From NCBI RefSeq assembly GCF_022865125.1, contig NZ_CP094828.1, positions 2,659,219-2,723,218 on the forward strand: a stretch of 64,000 nt of DNA, given 5' to 3'. Positions 40,128-48,627 of the stretch are shown one piece after another. This DNA is from Acuticoccus sp. I52.16.1 (lineage in GTDB: Bacteria; Pseudomonadota; Alphaproteobacteria; Rhizobiales; Amorphaceae). A program made the translations under genes and the position numbers. Every line of letters starts with the position of its first letter. Within the stretch, counting starts at the first letter, position 1. The notes below the pieces were generated by a model, which was not told the DNA's origin, made no database searches, and saw nothing but the letters and a program-made list of their open reading frames with translations.

Positions 40128-42197
40128 ATGGTCGGGGCCGGCGAGGGTCCCGACGGCCTGGGGGCGGCAGTCGCCCGTGGCCGGTATTTCCTGGGGGAGC
40201 CCGACGTGTTCGATCGAGATTTTTCGTTCCGCTCCAATGTACGGGAGCGCTTTTCGCGGGATGCGGACGACAGGCCGGACCCGCTCGACAACCTGCGGAT
40301 CTCCGACAGTATCGGGCTTCAGGTCCTCGTCTACGATACCGAAACCGGCGAAGTGGAAGACCTGACGGCCGATATCGGCCGGGGCTTCGGCAACTCTTCG
40401 CTGCGCTATGCCTGGGCGATGGAGCAGGTCGGGGACGATATCTTCGTCGGCTCCAGCCTCGTCAATCCGGACCTCCTGTCCTACTCCAAGCTGCTCTTCC
40501 GGATTCAGAGCGGGCTGATCTCGACCGAGGCGCTGGGCGACACGGTCGATTTCCTGGAGTTCGTCGGGGAGAGTTCACCGATCGGCGACACGTCCGACTA
40601 CGGCATCTACCGCTACCGCGATGGTGCGTGGGAGCAGGTGCTGGGGCCGCAGGAGTATCCCGAGTTCGGCGGCTTCGGCGTGCGCGAGCTGCGCAAGGTG
40701 GTGGTCGACGACGGCGGAACCGAGCGCACCTTCCTGTTCGCCGGCACCATCACCGAGCCCTTCCCCGGTCAGGACAACGAGGAGGTCGCCTCCCTCTGGG
40801 TCAGCGAGGACAACGGCGACACCTGGAGCGAGATCGAGACCGGCCCGTCGGCACCCGGCTCCGGCAACACCTCCTACCGCAGTCTCGCGCAGTACGGCGA
40901 CGAGCTGATCGTCACCACGCAGGACGTCAACGGCGGCGCGGTGTGGTCCTACGACCCGCTGACGGGCGAGTGGGTGGAGATCGCCGTCATCGAGGACGTC
41001 GTCATCGCCACCGAGGTCGAGGTCGTCGAGGAGCCGAGCGGGCAGATCGCGCTCTATGTCGGCACGGCGTCGGGCTACATCGGCGGGCCGCCGTTGCAGA
41101 TCCACCGCTTCGTCGAGGATCCGGGCACGGGCGAATGGTCCGGCGAGAACATCACCCCCAACGCGTTCACCACCCAGGCCGGCGAGCGGATCACCCGCGT
41201 CGACGGCAACCAGGGCGAGGACAGCCTGGGCAACCCGCTGGACGTCCTCGAGAACCCGTTCGACGACGGCGGCGCGCTGACGATGTTCTACGCCGACGGC
41301 AAGCTCTTCTACGGCACGTCCGACTATGTCGGCGCCGCCGGGCTCGCCTACATCGAGCTGGACGACGTCGAGGGCAACCCGGTCGATCCCGAGAAGTGGG
41401 TGCTGGTGACGGCCGACGGCTTCGGCAACGAGGCCAACACCTACATCTGGTCCGCCGACGTCGACACGTCCGGCGACGAGACGGTGATGTATATCGGCAC
41501 GTTCGACCAGGACAACAGCTTCGAGATGCTGACCTCGACCGACGGGGACTCCTGGGAACGCCTCACCAGCGATGCGTTCGGCACCAAGAACAACTGGGGC
41601 ATTCGCGAGCTGGACGTCCTGGAGAGCGACCCGAGCAAAGTGCTGCTCGGCACCGCCTCGACGCTCATCATGCCGGGCCTGCGCGAGGATCCCAACGACG
41701 ACCTGCTGCTGCGGATGCGCTTCGCCGGGTCCGACGGCGGGCCGGCGATCGGCGACGCGAAGGCCAACTTCATCGTCGGCAGCCAGCAGTACGACGCGCT
41801 GTTCGGGCTCGGCGGCGACGATCTCATCATGGGCTCGGCCCGCGCCGACGCGATCGACGGCGGCCACGGCGACGACGACATCTCCGGCGGCCTCGGCGCG
41901 GACGTCCTGCGTGGCGGGTGGGGCGACGACTGGATCGCCGGCGGCCGTGGCGGCGACCGCATCTTCGACGGCCCCGGCTTCGACACGATGGCCGGCGGGC
42001 CGGGCTTCGACAAGTTCCACCTTACCGTCGACGGCGAGGTCGACGTGATCGTCGACTACGAGCCGGGCGACCGGGTGATGTTCTACGACGATTGGGGCCG
42101 CTTCGTGCGCGGCGCCTGGCAGATGGAGACGCCCGACGGGGTGGTGTGGATGGTCGACGGAGAGCCCGAAGCGCTCGCCGCCGGCCTCACGCTCTAG
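40128..42197 (+). CDS. Secreted-type Asp-box propeller protein with C-terminal RTX repeats
   Basis: 689 residues from ATG 40128, which has no ribosome site; an in-frame GTG at 40206 follows a good GGGGGAG and would give 663 residues. There is no N-terminal signal. The protein is strongly acidic. Residues about 60-540 look like a beta-propeller, with Asp-box-like turns S-E-D-N-G-D-T-W and S-T-D-G-D-S-W. Residues about 560-630 are glycine/aspartate nonapeptide repeats (GGDDLIMGS, GGHGDDDISGG and similar), the calcium-binding RTX type, pointing to type I secretion. No type I exporter genes are nearby. The enzymatic role, if any, is unknown. Confidence 0.75.
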   Translation: MVGAGEGPDGLGAAVARGRYFLGEPDVFDRDFSFRSNVRERFSRDADDRPDPLDNLRISDSIGLQVLVYDTETGEVEDLTADIGRGFGNSSLRYAWAMEQVGDDIFVGSSLVNPDLLSYSKLLFRIQSGLISTEALGDTVDFLEFVGESSPIGDTSDYGIYRYRDGAWEQVLGPQEYPEFGGFGVRELRKVVVDDGGTERTFLFAGTITEPFPGQDNEEVASLWVSEDNGDTWSEIETGPSAPGSGNTSYRSLAQYGDELIVTTQDVNGGAVWSYDPLTGEWVEIAVIEDVVIATEVEVVEEPSGQIALYVGTASGYIGGPPLQIHRFVEDPGTGEWSGENITPNAFTTQAGERITRVDGNQGEDSLGNPLDVLENPFDDGGALTMFYADGKLFYGTSDYVGAAGLAYIELDDVEGNPVDPEKWVLVTADGFGNEANTYIWSADVDTSGDETVMYIGTFDQDNSFEMLTSTDGDSWERLTSDAFGTKNNWGIRELDVLESDPSKVLLGTASTLIMPGLREDPNDDLLLRMRFAGSDGGPAIGDAKANFIVGSQQYDALFGLGGDDLIMGSARADAIDGGHGDDDISGGLGADVLRGGWGDDWIAGGRGGDRIFDGPGFDTMAGGPGFDKFHLTVDGEVDVIVDYEPGDRVMFYDDWGRFVRGAWQMETPDGVVWMVDGEPEALAAGLTL
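41805..42017 (+). repeat. RTX (hemolysin-type calcium-binding) repeat region
   Basis: About seven imperfect nine-residue repeats of the form G-G-x-G-x-D-x-L/I-x within the RTX protein: GLGGDDLIM, GSARADAID, GGHGDDDIS, GGLGADVLR, GGWGDDWIA, GGRGGDRIF and then a degenerate copy. Each pair of turns would bind Ca2+, and the fold forms outside the cell. Confidence 0.85.
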
Positions 42198-42219
42198 CCG
42201 CGGCGGCGCCCGCCGCGGC
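42197..42219. terminator. Strong hairpin between convergent RTX and hydrolase genes
   Basis: GCCGCGGCGG and CCGCCGCGGC are perfect 10-bp arms with a 3-base loop, starting at the last base of the RTX stop codon and 15 bp from the hydrolase stop. Its place between converging genes suggests a bidirectional terminator. Confidence 0.65.
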
Positions 42220-42233
42220 CGGAGGGTCGCGTC

Positions 42234-43181
42234 TCAGCTCTTCACGAAGGCGAGGAGGTCCGGGTTCACCACCTCGGGGTGCGTGGTGCACATGCCGTGC
42301 GGCAGGCCGGCGTAGGTCTTCAGCTCGCCCTTCGCCAGCAGTTTGGCCGAGAGCGGCGCGGAGTCGGCGTAGGGGACGATCTGGTCGTCGTCGCCGTGCA
42401 TCACCAGCACCGGCACGTCGATCGCCTTCAGGTCCTCGGTGAAGTCGGTCTCGGAGAAGGCCTTGATGCAGTCGTAGTGGGCCTTGATGCCGCCCATCAT
42501 CCCCTGCCGCCACCAGTGGGTGATGACGCCCTGGTCGACCTTCGCCCCGTCGCGGTTGTAGCCGTAGAAGGGGCCGGAGGGGAGATCCATGTAGAACTGC
42601 GCCCGATTGGCGGCGAGGGCGGTGCGCAGGCCGTCGAACACCTCGATCGGCAAGCCGCCGGGGTTGGCCTCGGTCTGGACCATGATCGGCGGTACGGCGC
42701 CGATGAGCACCGCCTTTGCCACCCGCCCCGGCTTGGCGCGCGCCACGTAGCGCGTCGCCTCGCCGCCGCCGGTGGAGTGGCCGATGTGGATCGCACCCTC
42801 GAGATCGAGCGCGTCGGTCAGTGCGGCGACGTCGGCGGCGTAGGTGTCCATCTCGTTGCCGGTGTCGGTCTGCGTCGAGCGACCGTGGCCGCGCCGGTCG
42901 TGGGCGATGACGCGATATCCCGCGAGCAGGAAGTACATCATCTGGTTGTCCCAGTCGTCCGCGGTCAGCGGCCAGCCGTGATGAAAGACGATGGGCGTCG
43001 CGTCCTTCGGACCCCAGTCCTTGTAGAAGATCTCCGTGCCGTCGCTGGTGGTGACGAAAGACATGTCTGTCGGTCCTTGTTGGCTCTGCTGTGCGATGAG
43101 TGGGAAAGGCAGGGCGGCGGCGGCCACCATCGTGGCCCCGCCCAGGAGCGTGGTGCGCCGGGTGAGCGGGAAACGGCTCAT
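42234..43181 (-). CDS. Alpha/beta hydrolase, non-heme haloperoxidase-like, with export signal
   Basis: 315 residues from ATG 43181. Residues 1-35 ([22 protein letters not shown] and on) look like a twin-arginine-type signal with R-R-T-T-L-L and a hydrophobic core, so the enzyme may act in the periplasm. An internal ATG at 43064 ([18 protein letters not shown]) would make the usual cytoplasmic-length protein. The catalytic Ser is in GHSTGGGEA, with [15 protein letters not shown] (oxyanion side), [11 protein letters not shown] (Asp) and [10 protein letters not shown] (His). Typical of non-heme chloroperoxidases/esterases. Confidence 0.88.
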   Translation of the reverse strand: MSRFPLTRRTTLLGGATMVAAAALPFPLIAQQSQQGPTDMSFVTTSDGTEIFYKDWGPKDATPIVFHHGWPLTADDWDNQMMYFLLAGYRVIAHDRRGHGRSTQTDTGNEMDTYAADVAALTDALDLEGAIHIGHSTGGGEATRYVARAKPGRVAKAVLIGAVPPIMVQTEANPGGLPIEVFDGLRTALAANRAQFYMDLPSGPFYGYNRDGAKVDQGVITHWWRQGMMGGIKAHYDCIKAFSETDFTEDLKAIDVPVLVMHGDDDQIVPYADSAPLSAKLLAKGELKTYAGLPHGMCTTHPEVVNPDLLAFVKS

Positions 43182-43348
43182 GGCGCCCACGCGGAAAACA
43201 CGGGGGCGGCACTGTCGCCCCCGACACGTGCGGTGGCCGGCGGGTGTGACCACGCCACCGCCGGGGGCGCCGTGCGGTGGCCGGCGTCCACCGGGCCCTG
43301 CCCGGAGGAGAGGTCGGCGGTGAGGGTCTGTCGCTGTGGTGGCATCAT
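43178..43348 (-). CDS. Small ORF translationally coupled to the hydrolase gene
   Basis: 56 codons from ATG 43348 with GGAG 6-7 bases upstream; its TGA overlaps the hydrolase start (ATGA). The peptide ([19 protein letters not shown] at the start) has no recognised domain or membrane segment. The ribosome site and exact overlap argue that it is translated, perhaps as a leader that sets expression of the hydrolase. Confidence 0.45.
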   Translation of the reverse strand: MMPPQRQTLTADLSSGQGPVDAGHRTAPPAVAWSHPPATARVGGDSAAPVFSAWAP

Positions 43349-43959
43349 GAGCAACTCCAAAGCTGCGAAATCGATGATGGCGAACGTTGGCGGTGACGCG
43401 CCCGGCGCCCTTCGCGGGGGGTGCGCAGACGCGTCATCGGGCGGCCTTATTGCCGAGCGTGCGTGCGGCGATCGGTGCCGGCCCGGTAGACGACGCCGAA
43501 CGCGGCCCGGGCCCGGACGCCGGCACGGTGGATCGCCGCTCCAAGGGCGATCGTCCCCTCCGCCGGCAGGACGCGGGCCAAGCACGCGACATCCGGCGCG
43601 CCGGCGGGGAGATCGTCCGCGGAGTGGGCGTCCCCCTCGACGGCGACGCCGCCCTTGCCGCGTCCATGGGAGGGCGCGGACAGGCCGGCAGGAGGGGGAA
43701 TTCGCGCGCCGTGACGGTGGAGGTCCATGGCCCGTAATGTGCAATCAACGCCGCACGGCATGAAATTATACAGGCGTATAGCAGACGCCGGACCCGGCGC
43801 GGGGCTACGCCGAGGGTCGCCCCGAGGGCGCGCGCATGCGGCAAGGTTTCACCCTATGGCCTGGTGTCCGTTCCATCCACACAGCCGGCCGCCCCGTTCG
43901 GGCGGACGTGTCGAGCGCCGGCACCGGTTGGCCGCGATGAGCGGCGCCGCCCGCCCGCG
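43349..43959. other. Non-coding gap, about 610 bp
   Basis: No convincing gene: the open frames on both strands are arginine/proline-rich shadows without ribosome sites or recognisable motifs. A short AT-rich patch near 43755-43785 (ATTATACAGGCGTATAG) may hold a promoter, in either direction. Confidence 0.5.
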
Positions 43960-44352
43960 ATGACCGGTGGCGGCCCGCCCGTGGCCCGTCCCATCGTCGC
44001 GGTCGTCGACGACGACCCGCACATGCGGGCCGCGCTGGAGCGGCTGCTGCGGTCGATCGGTTATCGGGTGGCGACGTTCGAGGGGACGGCCCAGCTTCTG
44101 GCTCACCGCGATCCGGGGGCGCTGCTGTGCGTGCTCGTCGACCTTCAGATGCCCGGCATCGACGGTGTCGCGCTGACGGCGACACTGACCGCGCGATACC
44201 CGTCGCTGCCGGTGCTGGCGATGACGGCCTATCCCGGCGAGGCGGTCCGCCGCCGCGCGATGGACGCCGGCGCGGTCGCCTTCCTGGCCAAGCCGCTCGA
44301 CGCGGCGCTCCTCGAGGCGCATCTCGCCCTGGTGGCGCGCGCGAGTGGCTGA
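43960..44352 (+). CDS. Single-domain response regulator (FixJ-like receiver only)
   Basis: 130 residues from ATG 43960. A complete receiver domain: acidic pair in VAVVDDDPHMR, the phospho-acceptor Asp in LVDLQMPGIDG, Thr in AMTAYPG and Lys in FLAKPLD. The pattern resembles FixJ/NodW receivers, but there is no DNA-binding output domain. No histidine kinase is next to it, so it is an orphan that may act as a phosphate sink or by binding a partner. Confidence 0.85.
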   Translation: MTGGGPPVARPIVAVVDDDPHMRAALERLLRSIGYRVATFEGTAQLLAHRDPGALLCVLVDLQMPGIDGVALTATLTARYPSLPVLAMTAYPGEAVRRRAMDAGAVAFLAKPLDAALLEAHLALVARASG

Positions 44353-44657
44353 CCGGCCGACCGTGACGAGCCGCGATGGGCGTCGGCGCCCGCTCGGAGC
44401 GGGTGGGCGGCACCGGCGGCGGCCGGCGCGGTGCCGTGACGTTGTGCCGAGGCGCGGCGCGTGCGATGCACGGCGTCCGGCATCCGGCATCCGGCGCCGA
44501 GCCGGGGCGCGGGCCGCCGCCCGCACTCGAGCCGAGGCCATCGCCATGCGACCCACCGAAGCCCACCGCAGATCCGCCCCGGTGCAGGTCCAGGTCCAAG
44601 CCCAGGCCCAGGCCCCAGCGCGGATACCCGCGGCGGCCGCTCCGGCGAGGGGGTGAG
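44353..44657. other. Non-coding gap with short hexamer repeats
   Basis: No gene recognised. At 44585-44614 five imperfect 6-bp units run in tandem (CAGGTC, CAGGTC, CAAGCC, CAGGCC, CAGGCC). The strand is otherwise GC-rich low-complexity DNA leading to the deleted CoA-transferase. Confidence 0.5.
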
Positions 44658-44914
44658 ATGGGGCCGCTCCAGGGACTGCGCATCCTCGATCTGACATCGG
44701 TGCTGATGGGGCCATTCGCGACGCAGATCCTGGGTGACTTCGGCGCCGAGGTGACGAAGGTCGAGGCTCTCGCCGGCGACCTGGTGCGCCGGAGCGGCTG
44801 GCGCCGACCCTCGGCGAGCACGGCGTGGAGGTGCTGACCGAGGCGGGGTATTCCAGAGACGAGATCCGCGCGCTGGCCGATGCCGGCATGGTGCGGATCG
44901 ACGGGGACGGCTGA
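44658..44914 (+). pseudogene. Class III CoA-transferase remnant with large internal deletion
   Basis: The first ~45 codons read [20 protein letters not shown] and on to [17 protein letters not shown], a normal CaiB-family N-terminus. From about 44801 a different frame gives [20 protein letters not shown] and on to ADAGMVRIDGDG with a stop at 44912-44914, a normal CaiB C-terminus. Roughly 300 middle codons, including the catalytic Asp region, are missing and the two ends are out of frame. The remnant keeps its place 2 bp in front of the intact acyl-CoA dehydrogenase gene. It cannot make an active enzyme. Confidence 0.88.
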
Positions 44915-44916
44915 CG

Positions 44917-46083
44917 ATGGACTTTGCACTCACCGACGACCAGGCGGCGATCCGCGACGCGATCGAGCGGATCTGCGCCCGCTTCGGCGACGACTATTGG
45001 CTGGAGAAGGACCGCGGCGGCGGCTTTCCGACCGACTTCTACGACGCCCTCGCCGGCGAGGGATGGCTCGGCATCTGCACGGCCGAGGCGCACGGCGGGG
45101 CCGGCCTCGGCGTCAGCGAGGCGGCGATCATGATGCGCCAGATCGCCGAGAGCGGGGCGGGTCTTTCCGGCGCGTCGGCGGTCCATATCAACATCTTCGG
45201 GCTGAAGCCGGTGGACGTCTACGGCACCGAGGCGCAGAAGGCGCGCATGATCCGGCCGATGGCGGAGGGCCGGGAGAAGGCCTGCTTCGGCGTCACCGAG
45301 CCCGATACCGGCCTCAACACCACGCAGCTGAAGCTGCGCGCCGAGAAGCGCGGCGACCGCTATGTGGTGAACGGGCAGAAGGTGTGGATCTCGACCGCGC
45401 AGGTGGCGGACAATATCCTGCTCCTCGCCCGCACAACTCCGCTGGAAGAGGTCGCCAAGCCGACCCACGGCCTCAGCCTCTTCTACACTCCGTTCGACCG
45501 CGACCGTATCAGCGTGCGCGAGATCGAGAAGATGGGCCGCAAGGCGGTCGACTCCAACGAGCTTTTCTTCGCCGACTTCGAGATCCCGGAGGGCGACCGG
45601 ATCGGCGAGGAAGGGCGCGGATTCGAGTATATCCTGCATGGGATGAACCCGGAGCGGATCCTGATCGCGGCGGAGGCGATCGGCCTCGGCTTCGCCGCGC
45701 TCGCGAAGGCGACGGCGTACGCCAAGGAGCGCAACGTCTTCAACCGGCCGATCGGCCAGAACCAGGCGATCCAGCATCCGCTGGCGGTCTGCCACAGCGA
45801 ACTCGAGGCGGCCTGGCTCGTCACCCTCAAGGCGGCGTGGGAGTACGACAACGGCCTGCCGTGCGGCGCTTCGGCCAACATGGCGAAGTATCTCGCCGGG
45901 GAGGCCGGGTTCAACGCCTGCCAACAGGCGGTGATGACGCACGGCGGCTTCGGCTACGCGAAGGAATATCACGTCGAGCGCTACCTGCGTGAAAGCCTCA
46001 TCCCGCGTATCGCGCCGGTCTCGCCGCAACTCGCGCTGTGCTTCATCGCCGAGCGGGTGCTGGGGCTGCCGAAGTCCTATTGA
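44917..46083 (+). CDS. Acyl-CoA dehydrogenase
   Basis: 388 residues. Middle domain CFGVTEPDTGLNTTQLKLRA and VWISTAQVADNILLLART; C-terminal domain KERNVFNRPIGQNQAIQHPLA and QAVMTHGGFGYAKEYHVERYLRE. Resembles the IsoVal/short-chain group by length, but substrate is not assignable. Its former operon partner, a class III CoA-transferase, is broken (44658-44914), so the enzyme may be without its usual substrate supply. Confidence 0.93.
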   Translation: MDFALTDDQAAIRDAIERICARFGDDYWLEKDRGGGFPTDFYDALAGEGWLGICTAEAHGGAGLGVSEAAIMMRQIAESGAGLSGASAVHINIFGLKPVDVYGTEAQKARMIRPMAEGREKACFGVTEPDTGLNTTQLKLRAEKRGDRYVVNGQKVWISTAQVADNILLLARTTPLEEVAKPTHGLSLFYTPFDRDRISVREIEKMGRKAVDSNELFFADFEIPEGDRIGEEGRGFEYILHGMNPERILIAAEAIGLGFAALAKATAYAKERNVFNRPIGQNQAIQHPLAVCHSELEAAWLVTLKAAWEYDNGLPCGASANMAKYLAGEAGFNACQQAVMTHGGFGYAKEYHVERYLRESLIPRIAPVSPQLALCFIAERVLGLPKSY

Positions 46084-46215
46084 GGGATGCCCCGCGGCCT
46101 CGTCGCCGGGCGCGATCCAGCCACGCGCGGCGGAAAAGCTGGCAGTTCAAACCCGAGCAACCAGATTGGGATATAGGGGGATGGCCCCCGCCGTCCCCAG
46201 CCGCGCCGAAGACCG

Positions 46216-46671
46216 ATGATCTCACAAAAAGCCCAATACGCCCTCAAAGCGCTCGTGATCCTCGCCAAGCTCGGCGAGAACGACGCGCTGACGACCGCCC
46301 AGATCGCCGAGCAGCGCAAGATTCCGCGCAAGTTCCTCGAACAGATCCTCCTGGAGCTGAAGCGGCACGGCATCGTCGCCAGCCGTCGCGGGCGGGACGG
46401 CGGCTACATGCTCTTGAAGAAGGCGGACGCGATCACCTTCGGCGAGGTGCTGCGGATCGTCGACGGTCCGTTGGCGCCGCTGCCGTGCCTCTCCAAGGTC
46501 GCCTATCGCCAGTGCGAGGGCTGCATCGACGAGACGACCTGCGAGGTCCGGCGCGTGTTCGAGCTCGTCACCAGCGCGACGCGGGCGGTGCTGGACCGGG
46601 CCACCGTGGCCGACGCGATCGGCACCGACGACGAGGAGTTGGCGAGGTTCATGATCCCGCGCGCGGCCTAA
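46216..46671 (+). CDS. Rrf2-family regulator with four-cysteine cluster, upstream of sulfate transporter
   Basis: 151 residues. Rrf2 winged helix: ISQKAQYALKALVILAKLG then RKIPRKFLEQILLELKRHGIV and SRRGRDGGYML. Cysteines C91, C100, C103 and C109 could hold an iron-sulfur cluster or sense thiols, but the spacing differs from the three-Cys IscR pattern. The binding-protein gene of the sulfate importer starts 57 bp downstream, so a CymR-like role in sulfur control is likely. A gap of 132 bp before it holds a possible promoter (TTCAAA, 18 bp, GATATA near 46147-46176) and nothing else. Confidence 0.88.
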   Translation: MISQKAQYALKALVILAKLGENDALTTAQIAEQRKIPRKFLEQILLELKRHGIVASRRGRDGGYMLLKKADAITFGEVLRIVDGPLAPLPCLSKVAYRQCEGCIDETTCEVRRVFELVTSATRAVLDRATVADAIGTDDEELARFMIPRAA

Positions 46672-46672
46672 C

Positions 46673-46706
46673 TTGACAATCCCTACCGATTAAATAGGCT
46701 TTAGGG
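46673..46706 (+). promoter_or_regulatory. Promoter with overlapping inverted repeat, sulfate transporter operon
   Basis: A consensus -35 TTGACA (46673-46678) and a TAGGCT -10 (46695-46700) with 16-bp spacing precede the sbp-type gene. CCCTA (46681-46685) and TAGGG (46702-46706) overlap the promoter as an imperfect inverted repeat, a plausible binding site for the Rrf2 protein encoded just upstream. Confidence 0.5.
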
Positions 46707-46728
46707 GCATTCCATCGAGGAGGCTCTG

Positions 46729-47754
46729 ATGCCCCGTCTGCGAACTGCTCTTCTCCTGTCGACGGCGTTCGGCATGTCCGCGCTCAGCGGCGCCATCGTC
46801 CCGGCCCTGGCCGACACGACGCTGCTCAACGTGTCGTACGATCCGACCCGCGAACTCTACAAAGATTTCAACGCCGCCTTCGCCGAGCACTACAGGGAGG
46901 CGACCGGAGAGCGCGTGAACGTGCGCATGTCGCACGGCGGCTCCGGGAAGCAGGCGCGCTCCGTCATCGACGGGCTGGAGGCCGACATCGTCACCCTCGC
47001 GATCTCGATCGACATCGACGAGATCGCCGACGTGACCGGCAAGATCCCGGCCGACTGGCAGGCCCGCCTGCCGAACGCCAGCTCGCCCTACACCTCGACC
47101 ATCGTCTTCCTGGTGCGCGAGGGCAATCCGAAGGGGCTGACCGACTGGGACGATCTCGTCGCCAAGGGCGTCGAGGTCATCACGCCGAACCCGAAGACCT
47201 CCGGCGGTGCCCGCTGGAACTACCTCGCGGCCTGGATATGGGCGCTGGAGGCGTATGGCGGCGACGAGGCGAGGGTGAAGGATTACATTACCGCCCTCTA
47301 CCGCAACGTCCCGGTGCTGGACACCGGCGCACGTGGCGCCACTACGACGTTCAGCCAGCGCGGCATCGGCGACGTGCTGCTCGCCTGGGAGAACGAGGCC
47401 TACCTCACCCTGCAGGACCTGGGTGAGGACAACTTCGACATCGTCGTCCCCTCGGTCTCCATCCTCGCCGAGCCGCCGGTGACGCTGGTCGACGGCAACG
47501 TCGACGCCAACGGCACGCGCGAGGTCGCCGAGGCCTATCTCGCGTATCTCTACTCGCCCGAGGGCCAGACGCTGGCGGCCAAGCACTTCTACCGCCCCGC
47601 CAATCCCGATGCGGTCGACCCTGCGGCGCTCGCCTTCTTCCCCGAGGTGCGGCGCGTGCGCGTCGAGGACGTGTTCGGCTCGTGGGACGTGGCGCAGGAG
47701 CGCCACTTCGCCAACGGCGGCCTGTTCGACCAGATCTACAAGCCGGGCAGCTGA
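46729..47754 (+). CDS. sbp: Periplasmic sulfate/thiosulfate-binding protein
   Basis: 341 residues with a GAGGAGG ribosome site. Signal peptide of about 29 residues (cleaved near PALA-D). The mature start holds [20 protein letters not shown], diagnostic for Sbp/CysP. The oxyanion-binding [16 protein letters not shown] and LVRKGNPK-type stretch ([16 protein letters not shown]) follow, with [13 protein letters not shown]. Feeds sulfate to CysTWA. Ends 3 bp before cysT. Confidence 0.95.
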   Translation: MPRLRTALLLSTAFGMSALSGAIVPALADTTLLNVSYDPTRELYKDFNAAFAEHYREATGERVNVRMSHGGSGKQARSVIDGLEADIVTLAISIDIDEIADVTGKIPADWQARLPNASSPYTSTIVFLVREGNPKGLTDWDDLVAKGVEVITPNPKTSGGARWNYLAAWIWALEAYGGDEARVKDYITALYRNVPVLDTGARGATTTFSQRGIGDVLLAWENEAYLTLQDLGEDNFDIVVPSVSILAEPPVTLVDGNVDANGTREVAEAYLAYLYSPEGQTLAAKHFYRPANPDAVDPAALAFFPEVRRVRVEDVFGSWDVAQERHFANGGLFDQIYKPGS

Positions 47755-47757
47755 CCC

Positions 47758-48627
47758 ATGGAACTCGCCGCCACCGCATCCGCCGCCGCGCCTTTGCGGT
47801 GGCGGTTCCGCAGGCCGAGCGTGATCCCGGGCTTCGGCCTCACGTTCGGCTACACGTTGGCCTATCTCGGCCTCGTCGTCCTCATCCCGCTGTCGGCTCT
47901 CGTCGTCCACGCGGCCGGGCTGGGGTGGACGGAGTTCGCCGCCCTCGCCATGGACCGGCGCACGCTCGACGCGCTGCGTCTCTCCTTCGGCACCGCAATG
48001 GTCGCGGCGCTGATCAACGTCGTCTTCGGCGTCCTCGTCGCCTGGGTGCTGGTGCGCTACCGCTTCCCCGGCCGGCGCGTCGTCGACGCGATGGTGGACC
48101 TTCCCTTCGCGCTCCCGACCGCCGTCGCCGGCATCGCGCTGACGGCGATCTACGCGCCCACCGGTTGGGTCGGCGCGCCGCTCGCCGCGCTGGGGCTCAA
48201 GGTCGCCTATACGCCGCTGGGCATCGTGGTCGCGCTCGTCTTCGTCGGCCTGCCGTTCGTGGTGCGCACGGTGCAGCCGATGATCGCCGAGATCGACCGC
48301 GAAGTGGAGGAGGCGGCCGCCTCGCTCGGCGCCGGCCGGCGCGACACGGTGCGGCGCGTCGTCCTGCCGGCGCTGACACCGGCGATCCTCACCGGCTTCG
48401 CGCTGGCGCTGGCGCGTGGCGTCGGCGAGTACGGCTCGGTGATCTTCATCGCCGGCAACCTGCCTTACGTGTCGGAGATCGCACCGCTCCTGATCGTCAT
48501 CCGCCTGGAGGAGTTCAACGTCCCGGCGGCGACGGCTCTGGCGACGATGATGCTCGCGATCGCCTTCGCGATGCTCTTCGCCATCAACCTCATTCAAGCC
48601 TGGAGCCGTGCGCGCTATGGCCAGTGA
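47758..48627 (+). CDS. cysT: Sulfate ABC transporter permease CysT (CysU)
   Basis: 289 residues, six membrane segments. VIPGFGLTFGYTLAYLGLVVLIPLSALV at the start of the membrane part and the coupling loop EEAAASLGAGRRDTVRRVVLPAL near residue 190 match CysT. The family stretch ARGVGEYGSVIFIAGNLPY is intact. Overlaps cysW by 11 bp. Confidence 0.94.
   Translation: MELAATASAAAPLRWRFRRPSVIPGFGLTFGYTLAYLGLVVLIPLSALVVHAAGLGWTEFAALAMDRRTLDALRLSFGTAMVAALINVVFGVLVAWVLVRYRFPGRRVVDAMVDLPFALPTAVAGIALTAIYAPTGWVGAPLAALGLKVAYTPLGIVVALVFVGLPFVVRTVQPMIAEIDREVEEAAASLGAGRRDTVRRVVLPALTPAILTGFALALARGVGEYGSVIFIAGNLPYVSEIAPLLIVIRLEEFNVPAATALATMMLAIAFAMLFAINLIQAWSRARYGQ

Noticed and set aside
40575-42020. Minus frame of 481 codons antisense to the RTX gene
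   Set aside because: Open only because of the strong codon bias of the RTX gene; no domain recognised.
43387-43737. Plus and minus open frames in the gap before the receiver gene
   Set aside because: No ribosome site, no motif and arginine-rich composition; treated as non-coding.
42585-44352. Possible mobile island because of sparse gene density
   Set aside because: Base composition matches the flanks, and no integrase, terminal repeat or duplicated target was found.
43849-46029. Long minus frame opposite the receiver and acyl-CoA dehydrogenase genes
   Set aside because: Antisense shadow; the plus-strand genes are clear families.
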